Shown: positions 18,206 through 28,435, counted from the stretch's first letter. The stretch is DNA of 42,799 nt from Melioribacteraceae bacterium (GCA_016342755.1 JAEINS010000033.1:1-42799); one strand, 5' to 3'. The notes: generated by a model not told the origin, from the sequence alone. Program-made: numbers and translations.

Positions 18206-20260
18206 TGGAGCGGATTTAACAAATATTGAAGCCTTGTTAAATAAAAACGGCACCGGTTCGGCAGACGGTACAACATATAATATAGCCGCCGCGGAGGACT
18301 GGTTATCAGCGGCGGATCCGGCAGAAAATATTGCAGATATGGCGGGAAACGGAATTACTGTTTTCATATCTCCAACAATTACTTCGGCAACTTATAACGC
18401 CAATTCGGGCGCATTGGAGGTTACAGGAACTGATATTCAGGCTAATTTCGGAGGATCGGATATTGATGCATCCAAATTTACATTTACCGGTGAAGGCGGA
18501 GAAACTTATACTTTAACCAATACTCCTGATGTAGAACGGAATAGCATTTCTTCATTGACACTTAATTTAAGTGCAACTGACAGAAATGGTGTTAGCATGA
18601 TATTAAATAAAAACGGGACAGTTTCTTCAAGCGGAACCACATACAATATAGCAGCAGGCAATGACTGGTGTACTAACGTTTTAGCTGGAAATACCGCTGA
18701 TATAACTGCAAACGGAATTACTGTCAGCAATGTTCAAATACCAACAATTACTTCGGCAACTTATGATTATAATAGCAATGTATTGACGGTTACCGGAACA
18801 AATTTTGTAAGCAACGCCGGTGCCAATAACGATGTTGATATTTCGTTATTAACATTTACCGGTGAAAGCACAGGTACTTATACATTAACAAGTACCTCTG
18901 ATGTTGAAATAACATCGGCAACAGAATTCAGTGTAACACTCAGCGGAGCAGATTTAACACATATTGCGGTCTTGTTAAATAAAGACGGCATCAGTTCGGC
19001 AGACGGTACAACATATAATCTTGCCGCCGCGGAAGATTGGTTAAGGGGAGCAGATGCAGCAACAAATATTGCAGATATGGCGGGAAACGGAATTACTGTT
19101 TCAAATGCTCCGGTTAACGCTCCGCCGGTAATTAATAATTTAACCGGGGATAATGTTTTAATAGCAGCCGGGGGTGGAGCGGAATTTATTGATGAGTCCG
19201 CAAATGCTACTGTTTCTAACGCAGATGCTGCGGATTGCAATGGAGGCAAACTCACAATTAGTCAAAACACCGGAACTGCAAATGGTTCATTTTATGTTGA
19301 TGGTACAAATGTGACTTCGGGTGGAGACGCGGTAATTTCAGCAAGTGAAACAATTGTTGTTGGCGGAACTTCTATAGGTACTGTTCATGCAGCTAATGAC
19401 GGACAAGGTGGAAACTCACTTCAGATAATATTTAATACAAATTCAAATAATGCTAATATTCAGACTTTGTTAAGAAATCTAAAATACGCTGCTCCGTCCG
19501 GTTTGGGAGCCAGAATATTTCTACTTACACTAAATGATAACGATGGTACTGCTAACGGCGGTGATGAAGATGGAACGGCAAATTTTACCATTACAATGGT
19601 AGAACCTGAAATAAACTTACATCAGGGGTTTGCACTTATTGCCCTCGGTGGAAGTTACAATTACGGTATTAAAGCATTAAACTCAAATAACGATATCATA
19701 TTTACAATTAGTAATACCGGGGAAGGAATATTGTCTGTCACTACACCGTTAACAATAGGCGGTGCGGATTCTGGACAATTCAGCATACAATCACAGCCTT
19801 CAGCAACTGTTGCCGCTCATGGTTCCACAACATTTACTGTCAGGTTTACACCCTCTTCCGCAGGCGCAAAAACAGCTACTATCGCAATTTCTAATAATGA
19901 CATGGATGAAAACCCATATGACTTAACACTTAACGGAACTGGTAATGCTCCCCCGACTGGTTCAAACAATGCAGTAACAATTTTTGAAGATATACCTTTC
20001 AGCTTTAATGTAAATGACTTTACTTTTAATGATGCCAATGGAGATAACTTTGCGGGAATAAAAATTGAATCGATAGAAACATCTGGTGATCTTGAGTATA
20101 ATGGTGCTGATGTTGTTGCCGGTCAGGTTTATCCTAATACCGCATTATTAAAATTTACTTCTGAAGCTAATAGATACGCCTCCCCGTATTCGGTATTTAC
20201 TTTTAAAGTAATTGATGACATGGGCGGATACAGCTCAGTAAGCTATCAGTTTACAATTAA

Positions 20261-20390
20261 TGTATTATCCGTAAATGACGCACCCGATTTTACAGCTTCA
20301 AATCCGCCGGCAATTACAGAAGACGCCGGAGAACAAATTATACCAGACTGGGCGGTGTTTAATGCCGGACCGGATGATGAGAATTTTTTA
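20261..20390 (+). repeat. 130-base exact direct repeat in the cadherin-like region (copy 1)
   Basis: From tgtattatccgtaaatgacg to cggatgatga, identical base for base to 20978-21107. It codes for the VNDAPDFTASNPPAITEDAG start of a cadherin-like unit. A third, diverged unit lies between the two copies. Confidence 0.88.
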
Positions 20391-20537
20391 CAAAAAGTTG
20401 AAAATTATTTTGTAAAAAATGTGGTGAATTCAGAGTTATTTACAACATTGCCTTCTGTTGATTCTAACGGAACTTTAAAATACAAAATCGCGGAAAATGC
20501 TAACGGAACAGCTTCATTTGCAGTATCGGTTAAAGAT

Positions 20538-20612
20538 AATGGCGGTACAGATAATGGCGGTACAGAAAACGGCGGTACAGAAAACGGCGGTACAGAAAAC
20601 GGCGGTACAGAT
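20538..20612 (+). repeat. 15-bp in-frame minisatellite (NGGTE)5
   Basis: Five units of 15 bases (20538, 20553, 20568, 20583, 20598), of the form aacggcggtacagaa with small changes, code for NGGT(D/E). The period keeps the frame, so slippage changes linker length only. No similar run is present in the sister domains. Confidence 0.9.
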
Positions 20613-20977
20613 AGCTCGTCTTCGCAAACATTTACATTAACTGTACATCCGGTTAATGACGCGCCAGAGTTTACAGCTTCAAATCCGCCAACAATTAAGG
20701 AAGATGCCGGAGAACAAATTATTACAAACTGGGCAGTATTTAATGCCGGATCGGATGATGAAGATTCCATACAAACTGTTTTAGTTTATACTTTAGATAA
20801 TTTAACTAATCCGGAGTTATTTAGTACAATTCCTTCAATTAATACAAATGGAACTTTAATCTATAAAACTGCCGAAAATGCTAACGGAGTGGCTATTTTT
20901 GAAGTAATAGTAACAGATAATGGCGGAATAGAATATGGCGGTGAAAATACATCTCAAAAACAATCTTTTATAATAAC

Positions 20978-21107
20978 TGTATTATCCGTAAATGACGCAC
21001 CCGATTTTACAGCTTCAAATCCGCCGGCAATTACAGAAGACGCCGGAGAACAAATTATACCAGACTGGGCGGTGTTTAATGCCGGACCGGATGATGAAGA
21101 TTCTTTA
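20978..21107 (+). repeat. 130-base exact direct repeat in the cadherin-like region (copy 2)
   Basis: Identical to 20261-20390, offset by 717 bases. Recombination between the copies would delete 717 bases, i.e. 239 codons, in frame. Confidence 0.88.
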
Positions 21108-22055
21108 CAAATGGTTAAAAGTTACATTGTTACAAACATTAGTAATCCCGAATTATTTTCCGAATATCCCAATTTAAAAAATGACGGCTCTTTAACCTAT
21201 AATATTAAAGCAGACAAAAACGGTACTTCTACCTTTGATGTTGCTGTTATAGATAATGGCGGTGTTGCGGAGGGCGGTGTTGACAGTTCAACTATTAAAA
21301 CTTTTGCAATATCTGTCTCAAATCTAAATGATGAACCAACAACTATCGGTATCCCTAATATTCAGGTTAATGAAGATAGTGAAAATACAATATTGGATTT
21401 AAGTAAGTTTTTTGAAGATGCCGATCAGGATCCTTCGGAGCTTAAATACACAATAACATTAAATTCAAATCTATTTAATTCATTTTCTATAAAAGAATAT
21501 AATTTAATAATTGACTATGAAGCCAATAATAATGGCAGTTCTATTGTTCAAATTATGGCAACTGATAATATGGGGAAATCGGTAAAAACCAGTTTCCAAA
21601 TTTTTATTAATAGCGTTAATGATGCTCCTGTAGCAATAGGAATAAGTAACATTGAGCTAAGTGAAGATTCTGAAAATACAATTATCGATCTTTCAAAATG
21701 TTTTGCGGATGTTGATCAGTATTCTGAAACTTTAAGTTATAGTATTGAAAATATTACAAACGGGGAATTGTTTTCATCAGTAACTGTAAATGGCAATAAC
21801 CTGGTTCTTGATTATTTTGAAGGGAAAAACGGGACTGCTGTTATAACCGTAATAGCCAAAGACAAAATGGGTTTATACACTGATACTACCTTTACAGTAA
21901 CAATTACACCTGTAAATGATGCTCCGAAGATTAGTCCTGTTCCGGTGATAGAAATTAATGAAGATGAACAATTTGTAATAAATTATTCATCTCTATATAA
22001 CTTTGTGTCTGATGATGAAACTGAAAGTTCCGACATATTTTACCGGATAACCTGA

Positions 22056-23105
22056 TCGGCATTTATAAAAGAAAAAAGCTCAGGTATTGACAGCGTTATA
22101 TTTAAACCGGTTGAAAACTGGTATGGTAAAGATACACTAAAACTTGTAGTAAGTGACGGTGAGCTGAGTACATCCGGCTGGATAATAGTTAATGTTTCCG
22201 CTGTTAATGACGCGCCTCAGATATCACCTATACCTCTATTTACTATTGATGAAGATAATAGTCTGGTCATTAACTTTTCAAATTTATTTAAATATGTTTC
22301 CGATGATGAATTAAAAAGTTCGGAATTAGTATATCAGATAAACACATCAGATTTATGGGAAAATATTTATTCATCCAACGACAGTATTATATTGAAGCCA
22401 AAGGAAAACTGGTACGGTAAAGATACACTCAGTTTATCTGTTAGTGATAAAGAGCTTACTAATACTGCAAATCTTTATTGCACTATTAATCCGGTTAATG
22501 ATTTACCCTGTTTTGAAAATTTGATGGATACACTTAATAATTATGGAAAAGATACTTCTTCCATTAATCTGTGGGATTATGTAATCGATATTGAAGATAG
22601 TCCGGAACAACTTTCATATATCGTAACAACTTCATCCGATACATTAAAAACTATGTTCAATGTAGAAAACGGCGAGCTTAAACTTCATACTAATTTACCT
22701 TATGAAGGAAACATTAAAGTCTCTATTAAAATGACTGATACTGAAGGCGGAACCGCTGATACAGACATTGTATATAAATCGCGCATATTAACAGGTTTAC
22801 ATGCTCTTGACGGATTAATTCCTGACCAGTTTATTTTGGAACAAAATTACCCGAATCCATTTAATCCGGTTACTACAATACGTTACGGACTTCCTAAAGA
22901 AAGTAATGTGAAAATAATTGTATATAATCTTTTAGGCGAGGTTGTAGTCTCTTTATTGGATGATGTACGGAAAGCCGGTTATTATGAGGAAAAATTTCAT
23001 GCTTCAAATTTATCAAGCGGTATTTATCTATTCAGAGTTATTGCCAATTCAGTTAATAACAATGATGTTTTTATGAAAACTAAAAAAATGTTGCTGCTAA
23101 AATAA
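22056..23105 (+). pseudogene. 3' part of the giant adhesin, with T9SS sorting domain
   Basis: Directly after the TGA the same frame stays open for 349 codons. It codes for the rest of one cadherin-like unit (FKPVENWYGKDTLKLVVSD), a further full unit (LKPKENWYGKDTLSLSVSD), and a last domain. The sorting tail follows: LEQNYPNPFNPVTTIRYGLP, then YNLLGEVVVSLLDD, SSGIYLFRV and a terminal Lys. A TTG at 22392 is the first start-like codon with any length behind it, but it falls in mid-domain and has no signal peptide. I therefore treat this as the severed end of the upstream gene. Confidence 0.85.
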
Positions 23106-23108
23106 AGT

Positions 23109-23154
23109 TTAAAAGGCTGTCAGACTTTCCCCAAAAAAAGTCCGATAGCCTTTA
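23109..23154 (+). terminator. Imperfect terminator-like hairpin after the adhesin
   Basis: aaggctgtcagact (about 23113-23126) pairs with agtccgatagcctt (about 23139-23152), 12 Watson-Crick pairs out of 14. It is flanked by A-rich and T-containing ends. The T tract on the 3' side is short, so termination is likely but not certain. Confidence 0.55.
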
Positions 23155-23281
23155 ACCTGCCTTATAAGACAAATAATACTTTAAAATGTTTCTGTGATGA
23201 ATAAAAAAATGCCTTAATTAATTGAAACTTAAAGTCCTTTTATGTGGTCAAAGCAAAATTAAATAACCATTAGGATTTGGG

Positions 23282-24148
23282 ATGAAAAAGAAAACTTCAA
23301 AAACTAAAGAAACAATTAAAGAATATACATCTCTAATATTTTTCGCGTTTATACTTACTTCCTCAATAATTCAGGGCTCCAGAATTCCTACGGGATCAAT
23401 GATGAACACAATTCTAATTGGTGATCAGATAATGGTAAACAAACTGGCTTACAATTTAACAACTCCCAGAAATATTCCGTACACCGATATCCGGCTGCCT
23501 CATTACACCTTTAATTTATTTGGCGATCCGGAAAGAAATGATATTGTAGTATTCGAATTTCCGGGGGAGCAAAATGAGTTATATGATACAGAATTTGACA
23601 GTTATGTAAAAAGATGTGTAGGAGAACCTGGTGATAAAGTTGAAATTATAGACAGAGTCTTATTTGTAAATGATAAAGAGTTTCCAATTCCGGCTAAAAT
23701 TAGATACGCAAAAATGGGAACTGAAAAGAGAGGAATTTCTGATCAGCGTATTTTCCCCAAAAACGCCGGATGGAATGGCGATAATTACGGTCCGATAATA
23801 ATTCCTAAAAAAGGTGAGATAGTTAATCTAACAACAGAAAACATTGAACAATACAGAAAAATTATAAATTTAGAATATGGAAAAGAAGTTGTAACGGTTT
23901 CTGGGAACAGAATTTTAGTTAATGGAAAAGAAACAGATACATACAAAGTAAAAAAAGACCAGTATTTTATGATTGGCGACAACAGAGACAACAGTTGGGA
24001 CAGCAGATATTGGGGATTTGTTTCGCGCGATAATATAGTTGGACAGCCGTTGTTTGTATATTTTTCATGGGATAGTGATATTCCATTTTCACAATTCGGG
24101 AAATTACTTGGTTCAATTAGATGGAATAGAATAGGAAAAATTTTATGA
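23282..24148 (+). CDS. lepB: Signal peptidase I
   Basis: 288 residues. One N-terminal membrane segment (about 15-31) leads into SRIPTGSMMNTI, with the catalytic Ser near 39. SYVKRCVGEPGDKV holds the catalytic Lys near 110, and MIGDNRDNSWDSRYWG (about 230-244) is the closing conserved box. An insert of about 80 residues between the last two boxes is usual for Bacteroidota/Chlorobi enzymes. It removes Sec signal peptides from exported proteins, such as those in this window. It stands alone, after the adhesin and before tRNA-Gln. Confidence 0.95.
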   Translation: MKKKTSKTKETIKEYTSLIFFAFILTSSIIQGSRIPTGSMMNTILIGDQIMVNKLAYNLTTPRNIPYTDIRLPHYTFNLFGDPERNDIVVFEFPGEQNELYDTEFDSYVKRCVGEPGDKVEIIDRVLFVNDKEFPIPAKIRYAKMGTEKRGISDQRIFPKNAGWNGDNYGPIIIPKKGEIVNLTTENIEQYRKIINLEYGKEVVTVSGNRILVNGKETDTYKVKKDQYFMIGDNRDNSWDSRYWGFVSRDNIVGQPLFVYFSWDSDIPFSQFGKLLGSIRWNRIGKIL

Positions 24149-24209
24149 TAGGTATTGCATTTAAATTTAAAAGCCCATAAATTTAGAATCTTAATTTTAA
24201 GTTCTGAAC

Positions 24210-24280
24210 AGCCTCATGGTGTAATGGTAACACACCTCCCTTTGGAGGAGGTATTTCAGGTTCGAATCCTGGTGAGGCTG
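24210..24280 (+). tRNA. tRNA-Gln (anticodon TTG)
   Basis: Cloverleaf folds by eye. The acceptor stem is AGCCTCA/TGAGGCT and the D stem GTGT/ACAC. The anticodon stem CCTCC/GGAGG has loop CTTTGGA, so the anticodon is TTG (34-36). The T stem is TCAGG/CCTGG with loop TTCGAAT, and the discriminator base is G. CCA is not encoded. A strong terminator follows within ten bases. Confidence 0.96.
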
Positions 24281-24281
24281 C

Positions 24282-24315
24282 AAAAAAAAGCTCAAACAAT
24301 GTTTGAGCTTTTTTT
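24282..24315. terminator. Bidirectional terminator after tRNA-Gln
   Basis: agctcaaac (24289-24297) pairs with gtttgagct (24301-24309) over a 3-base loop, flanked by eight As on the left and a T run on the right. It serves the tRNA (+) and the lipoprotein gene on the minus strand. Confidence 0.9.
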
Positions 24316-24335
24316 GGTTTAAAATGCAAGAATTC

Positions 24336-25124
24336 CTATCTGTAATACTCGTAATGAATTTCATGATTAGTATAAGAACTGACCATTGAAACTTTAACTT
24401 CTTTTATTATTAATTTATTGTTCTCATCATAAATATAATTTTCTTCACTATCTATATTGGGCATATCAGAAAAATAACCTTTTACACTTTTAAGCAAACC
24501 ATTTTCATAATTATAAATGTATGTGTATTCAGTTTTTCCATTTCTTAAAATTGTTTCTTTTGTTTTAAGCCCTTTATCATATTCATACTCGTAAGTTCTT
24601 AGATGATAATCATCAGCATAATCATATTTTTTGGCTACTAAACCGCCTTTGTATTCAAATGTTGATCTATAAACCGTATTTTGATTTCCTCTTCTATCTA
24701 TTGTTTCTATCAATTGATCATTATCATTATAGTTATACTCAATTGAATTTCGGTAGGTTATATTGGAGGTATGTACAGTTTCTTCTCGAATTAATAAATT
24801 TTGTTCGTTGCATATATAATTTAAAGTATCAACCCAATTTGGACCCGAATACATAATTTCTTGCTTTACAATTCCATCAGAATTATAAAGTATATCTTTT
24901 TCCTTAAAAGAACCGTGATCCATTTTAACATGCTTCAACAAACCATTTTCATAATATTCATACTCAAGAAAATTCATTACAATGTCAGTGCCCGATATGT
25001 ACCATGTTTCTTTTTTCAGTTTGTAATTTCTAGTTGCCGGATCATCTTCAATAGTAACAGCATGATCACACTGCACAAATAGAGAGGAAATAAAAATAAT
25101 TAAAAGTATGTATAATCTTTTCAT
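24336..25124 (-). CDS. Lipoprotein with YD/MORN-like strand repeats
   Basis: 262 residues. The N-terminus MKRLYILLIIFISSLFVQC gives a lipoprotein signal with Cys19. The rest is a string of short tyrosine-rich strand units (EYEYYENGLLKHVKM, FEYKGGLVAKKYDY, YIYNYENGLLKSVKG), as in toxin_RHS/YD-like repeats of outer-membrane lipoproteins. The unit period is about 20-25 residues. No catalytic motif is seen. The start VQCDH is shared with the small lipoprotein at 26620-27018, suggesting related export signals. Function unknown. Confidence 0.8.
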   Translation of the reverse strand: MKRLYILLIIFISSLFVQCDHAVTIEDDPATRNYKLKKETWYISGTDIVMNFLEYEYYENGLLKHVKMDHGSFKEKDILYNSDGIVKQEIMYSGPNWVDTLNYICNEQNLLIREETVHTSNITYRNSIEYNYNDNDQLIETIDRRGNQNTVYRSTFEYKGGLVAKKYDYADDYHLRTYEYEYDKGLKTKETILRNGKTEYTYIYNYENGLLKSVKGYFSDMPNIDSEENYIYDENNKLIIKEVKVSMVSSYTNHEIHYEYYR

Positions 25125-25186
25125 CTAAAAACCCTTAGATACTAATGTAGATCTAATTCTCGACAAGCTTGATCTTACAAAATAAA

Positions 25187-26533
25187 TTAATTAGTAACAA
25201 CCTTCACTTCATCACTTTTGTTTAGAAGCTCAACAACACCCTCAAACTTAATATTTCCACTTAATTTATGATCTCCTTTAATTGTAAGAGATTCACAATT
25301 TACCAGTGACGGCACAATAGGAATCCGATTATCTAAATCATCAACCAGTTTGTAGAATTTTTTATCTAAACTTATAACCAATGGTTTTAGATTTCTTTCA
25401 GGATTCAGTACTATTCTAAAATCGTTTGTTAAAATGTAATTATCCGAGCGGACTGCCAGAAGATCATCTGTTGTTTTAACCGGAGCAAATCTTGCTCTTG
25501 GAACTGCTAAAGCTCCGGCATTCTTAAATACAGAAATGGCAGAACCCATAGCTGTTTCAAGCTGGTAAACTTCTTCGGAGTTTGCATCTTTAGAATTCAC
25601 ATTCTTTTTATTTACAATCATCGGAAGTCCAAGAATATTTTCTTTCTCTTCCATCACTTCCTTAAGCTGCTTCAAATTTATCCAGATGTTATTTGTATTA
25701 AAATATTTGTGTTTATTAATATTCTGGAACTCATTTTCATCTTCTTTTGGACACTGTGCGGCTTCTCTAAGAATTAGTTGTCCATTTGGCAACTTTGCTA
25801 AATGACCACCTTTTTTATCAGCTGAAGTTCTTCCGGCAACTTCCATCAAAAATGGCAGATTGTTTTCAGCAAAAAATCCTAGAATTTTATTATCCATTAC
25901 TGCACCAAGATTATCAGAATTGGATATAAATGCATATTTAATTCCCTTTTCCAAAAGCTTGTCTAACATTCCACTTGTTACAAGAGAAGTATAAATTTCT
26001 CCATGTCCGGGCGGACACCATTCTAAAGTTTTATTTTCCTCATATTCCGAAGGAGTGAAATCATTAACAGATATTTTGGGTATTTTGTGTTGAAGGAAAT
26101 CTAACGGCAGATCACTTTTAATTGATGGATAATTATTAAGCAATTCTAAAGATTTTTCCTGAGTATTAAAGCTGTTCATAAGAACAAGCGGAATCTTACT
26201 TGATTCAACTTGCTTTGCAATAATATCAATAAATGTATAATTCTCTTTTATTTTTAAAAGTGACTTTGCTTCACTTAAACCCATTCCGGTTCCTAATCCG
26301 CCGTTTAGCTTAATTAGAACACTTTTATTTAGAACTGATTTCCCAATTTCCTCATGATTTTCTGTTAGTGCTTCATATTCCGGAAGTGTTTCCACAGCAT
26401 TTATTTCTTTTTCTGGAAGAAGTCCCCTTTTACCATTTAACAACTGATTATAGTAAAACTCAAAAGTTTCTATAACTATCCTGGGAAGATTTTCTGCTTC
26501 CATTTTTTTTATAAACAACTCAATATTATTCAA
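25187..26533 (-). CDS. UTP--glucose-1-phosphate uridylyltransferase (UDPGP family)
   Basis: 448 residues of the eukaryote-type UDP-glucose pyrophosphorylase family. It shows the nucleotide-binding loop IKLNGGLGTGMGLSEAKSLL (about 74-93), EWCPPGHGEIY, and YAFISNSDNLGAV with the sugar-phosphate contacts. The C-terminal left-handed helix part (FEGVVELLNKSDEVKVV) is short. It makes UDP-glucose for glycans. The start is a TTG preceded by GGAG at the right spacing (ggagattaaaTTG); the first ATG comes ten codons later and has no better site. Members of this fold also act on other sugars, so the exact substrate is not certain. Confidence 0.92.
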   Translation of the reverse strand: MNNIELFIKKMEAENLPRIVIETFEFYYNQLLNGKRGLLPEKEINAVETLPEYEALTENHEEIGKSVLNKSVLIKLNGGLGTGMGLSEAKSLLKIKENYTFIDIIAKQVESSKIPLVLMNSFNTQEKSLELLNNYPSIKSDLPLDFLQHKIPKISVNDFTPSEYEENKTLEWCPPGHGEIYTSLVTSGMLDKLLEKGIKYAFISNSDNLGAVMDNKILGFFAENNLPFLMEVAGRTSADKKGGHLAKLPNGQLILREAAQCPKEDENEFQNINKHKYFNTNNIWINLKQLKEVMEEKENILGLPMIVNKKNVNSKDANSEEVYQLETAMGSAISVFKNAGALAVPRARFAPVKTTDDLLAVRSDNYILTNDFRIVLNPERNLKPLVISLDKKFYKLVDDLDNRIPIVPSLVNCESLTIKGDHKLSGNIKFEGVVELLNKSDEVKVVTN

Positions 26534-26619
26534 TTTAATCTCCGCAAATTTTCAGTATCTATAAATTCTATGTTGAAAAGTTATTTATATTTCTTCCGTT
26601 TTCAGAAAAAAAGCATTTT

Positions 26620-27018
26620 TTAATCTTCAAAAATGTTTCTATATTTTAAATAATCCTCAGTAACTTGAACAACTTCTATCTTATATGTTATTATCCCACT
26701 CCAATTGGTTGATTCAATTTCATAAATATTATCAGCTATTTTTTCCCAGCTTCCTTCAAAATTGCTGTAAGAAATAGGCGGAGTTCCGCACCAGCCGGAA
26801 TTCTTTCGTTCGAGCAATGTGCCGTCTTCATAAAAAATTATTCCGGGTTTGTTATCATCTAACTTTGTTTTCCTTACTAAAATTAAGAAATCATCTTCAA
26901 ATGTACTTTCAACCCATACCCCGACAATTGAATCTATTTCTTCCGGAATAAATGTATGATCGCATTGCACTAAAATTACAGAGAGTAATAAAATTAACAG
27001 GTTAAATCTAAATTTCAT
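26620..27018 (-). CDS. Small lipoprotein, lipocalin-like
   Basis: 132 residues. The signal MKFRFNLLILLLSVILVQC ends in a lipobox Cys (19). The mature part starts with a charged linker, then IVGVWVES, later a GSWEKIADNIYEIES block. This GxW...W-E-x pattern is seen in lipocalin-like lipoproteins of Bacteroidota. It shares VQCDH after the lipobox with the lipoprotein on the other side of the UDP-glucose pyrophosphorylase gene. Ligand unknown. Confidence 0.75.
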   Translation of the reverse strand: MKFRFNLLILLLSVILVQCDHTFIPEEIDSIVGVWVESTFEDDFLILVRKTKLDDNKPGIIFYEDGTLLERKNSGWCGTPPISYSNFEGSWEKIADNIYEIESTNWSGIITYKIEVVQVTEDYLKYRNIFED

Positions 27019-27085
27019 ATTGAAGCCAATTTTGTTTTATTGAATTTAAACTTATGGCAGGATTTTTCCAAGTCAGTTATGAGGT

Positions 27086-27114
27086 AAAAAAAAAGCGGAT
27101 TGAAAAATCCGCTT
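27086..27114 (-). terminator. Intrinsic terminator of the alkaline phosphatase gene
   Basis: aagcggatt (27093-27101) pairs with aatccgctt (27106-27114) over a GAAA loop (as seen on +). The A run at 27086-27092 becomes the U tract on the minus strand, just after the stop at 27122. Confidence 0.9.
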
Positions 27115-27121
27115 AAAAGTT

Positions 27122-28435
27122 TTACGGCAGCATTTTACCAAATAATGTTGCGTACATAATTCTATAAATATCTGTATTATCGGTGTTATTTTTAAGTAAG
27201 TTAGAATTAAGTCCGTAAGTCTTAGCCAGCACAGCACCAAAAACATCACTACTAGTTGCCCACGAAACTCCAAACCTGAACTCTCTTCCGTTTTTATCGG
27301 GTTTAGCTATAAAAGGCAGAGAATTTGTTCCATTTATTCCGTCAAGTTCAGCTCCGCTGGATGATCTATCAGGCAATGGTTTATTAAAATCCTCACTATT
27401 TCTAACACTTGCAATCTGCAATCCGCCAGCTTCACTATCAGAACAGGTTATTAACATTGTATTCGGATTCTCATCTATAAAATTCATTACAGTACCAAAA
27501 GATTCATCGGCTCTTCTTAAAGATTCAAAAGCTCCCGAAGCATTCATGTGATTTGAAAAATTATCCGATCCTTCTTCCTCAACTACCAAGAAAAACCTTT
27601 TACCTTTATTCTTCAAAAATTTTAACGCAAAGTCAGTCATCTCAGCTAAAGACGGTGCATTATCATTATAAAGAGGTAATTCTTTTTCAGCTAATTCTTC
27701 TTCAGTTAAATCATTAAAGGTATGAACTGCCGCAAAAACACCAAGTACTTTTTCAGTTTTAACAGATAATTTTAATAGTTCGTCGCGTGTGTAAACTACC
27801 GTATAGCCTAATTCTTCGGCAAGTTTTATTATATTTTTTCCGTCTTTTCTAACACCTGGTTTTCCGTGTTTACCAATTTCGCCTTCTGGCAATAATAATG
27901 TTTCGCCACCAGAAAGAATTACTTCGGCACCGCTTTTAATAATTTGTTCTGAGATTGTATCTGTCATATTCCGGTTTGCCGCATTAGCTAAAAAAACCGC
28001 CGAACCAGGTTCACAAATATGACCGCTGTTTATAACACCAACAGCCATTCCGGCTTTCTGAGCCTCAACCATAATGCCGTAATCTTTTCCTGATAAAGAT
28101 TTAATCGGGTTTTTTGTATTTATTCCAAAAGCACCATAATCCGCTTTAATACCAAACGCGTGAATAGTCGCGCCCGCATTTGAGCTTGTTGAAGCTGCAT
28201 CCAGAATGTGTCCTCTGTAAAGCCCGATGTTATCGAACTTATCCCAGTTTAACAAACTATCCGGCCCTTTTTCTATCATTCTAAAAGCGCCCCACTTTGC
28301 CGCGCCTGCGCCATCCGGATGAATAAATATCACACTTCCGGTTTTAATTTCAGAAGTTTCGTTTTTTGTGCACGAACTTACAGTAAGAAATAATAAAAAA
28401 CCAAAACATATTTTTAATAATGAATTTAATCGCAT
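27122..28435 (-). CDS. Alkaline phosphatase, lipoprotein
   Basis: 437 residues. The lipoprotein signal ends in TVSSC (Cys22), so it is anchored in the envelope. Alkaline phosphatase superfamily blocks: IFIHPDGAGAAKWGA with the metal-binding Asp near 41; ASTSSNAGATIHAFG, where alignment to the classic DSAAGATA box puts the nucleophile Ser near 85; VVEEEGSDNFSNHMNASG with the Glu/Asp/His ligands; and MLITCSDSEAGGLQI near the end. The box around the nucleophile has Ser in place of the usual Asp. Expected to release phosphate from extracellular monoesters. No pho regulator is next to it. Confidence 0.9.
   Translation of the reverse strand: MRLNSLLKICFGFLLFLTVSSCTKNETSEIKTGSVIFIHPDGAGAAKWGAFRMIEKGPDSLLNWDKFDNIGLYRGHILDAASTSSNAGATIHAFGIKADYGAFGINTKNPIKSLSGKDYGIMVEAQKAGMAVGVINSGHICEPGSAVFLANAANRNMTDTISEQIIKSGAEVILSGGETLLLPEGEIGKHGKPGVRKDGKNIIKLAEELGYTVVYTRDELLKLSVKTEKVLGVFAAVHTFNDLTEEELAEKELPLYNDNAPSLAEMTDFALKFLKNKGKRFFLVVEEEGSDNFSNHMNASGAFESLRRADESFGTVMNFIDENPNTMLITCSDSEAGGLQIASVRNSEDFNKPLPDRSSSGAELDGINGTNSLPFIAKPDKNGREFRFGVSWATSSDVFGAVLAKTYGLNSNLLKNNTDNTDIYRIMYATLFGKMLP

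Larger units (their letters stand above)
16995..22055 (+). pseudogene. Giant surface adhesin-like protein, 5' part, cut by in-frame TGA
   Basis: 1686 residues, beginning with a signal peptide (about 1-28) and a good Shine-Dalgarno (gaggaaag). Five tandem domains of about 123 residues follow (about 88-705), each starting PTITSATYDYNSN and ending GNGITV. A linker domain comes next, then a choice-of-anchor-D/ASPM-like Ig domain (about 870-985, ISNTGEGILSV, then SNNDMDENPYDLTLNGTG). A run of cadherin/tandem-95-like domains marked by VNDAP(D/E) motifs fills the rest. The frame stops at TGA 22053-22055. The same frame then continues, still in homologous domain sequence, to a T9SS tail at 23105. The full gene would be 16995-23105. 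It may be a recent pseudogene, a sequencing error or a readthrough case. Confidence 0.85.

Noticed and set aside
22053-22100. TGA as selenocysteine codon
   Set aside because: No bacterial SECIS-like hairpin is apparent just downstream, the position aligns with Thr in the sister unit rather than Cys, and an adhesin is an unlikely selenoprotein.
22392-23105. Separate 237-residue gene starting at TTG
   Set aside because: The frame is open back to the TGA and the TTG lies in the middle of a cadherin-like domain; no Shine-Dalgarno or signal peptide. It is the 3' part of the large gene.
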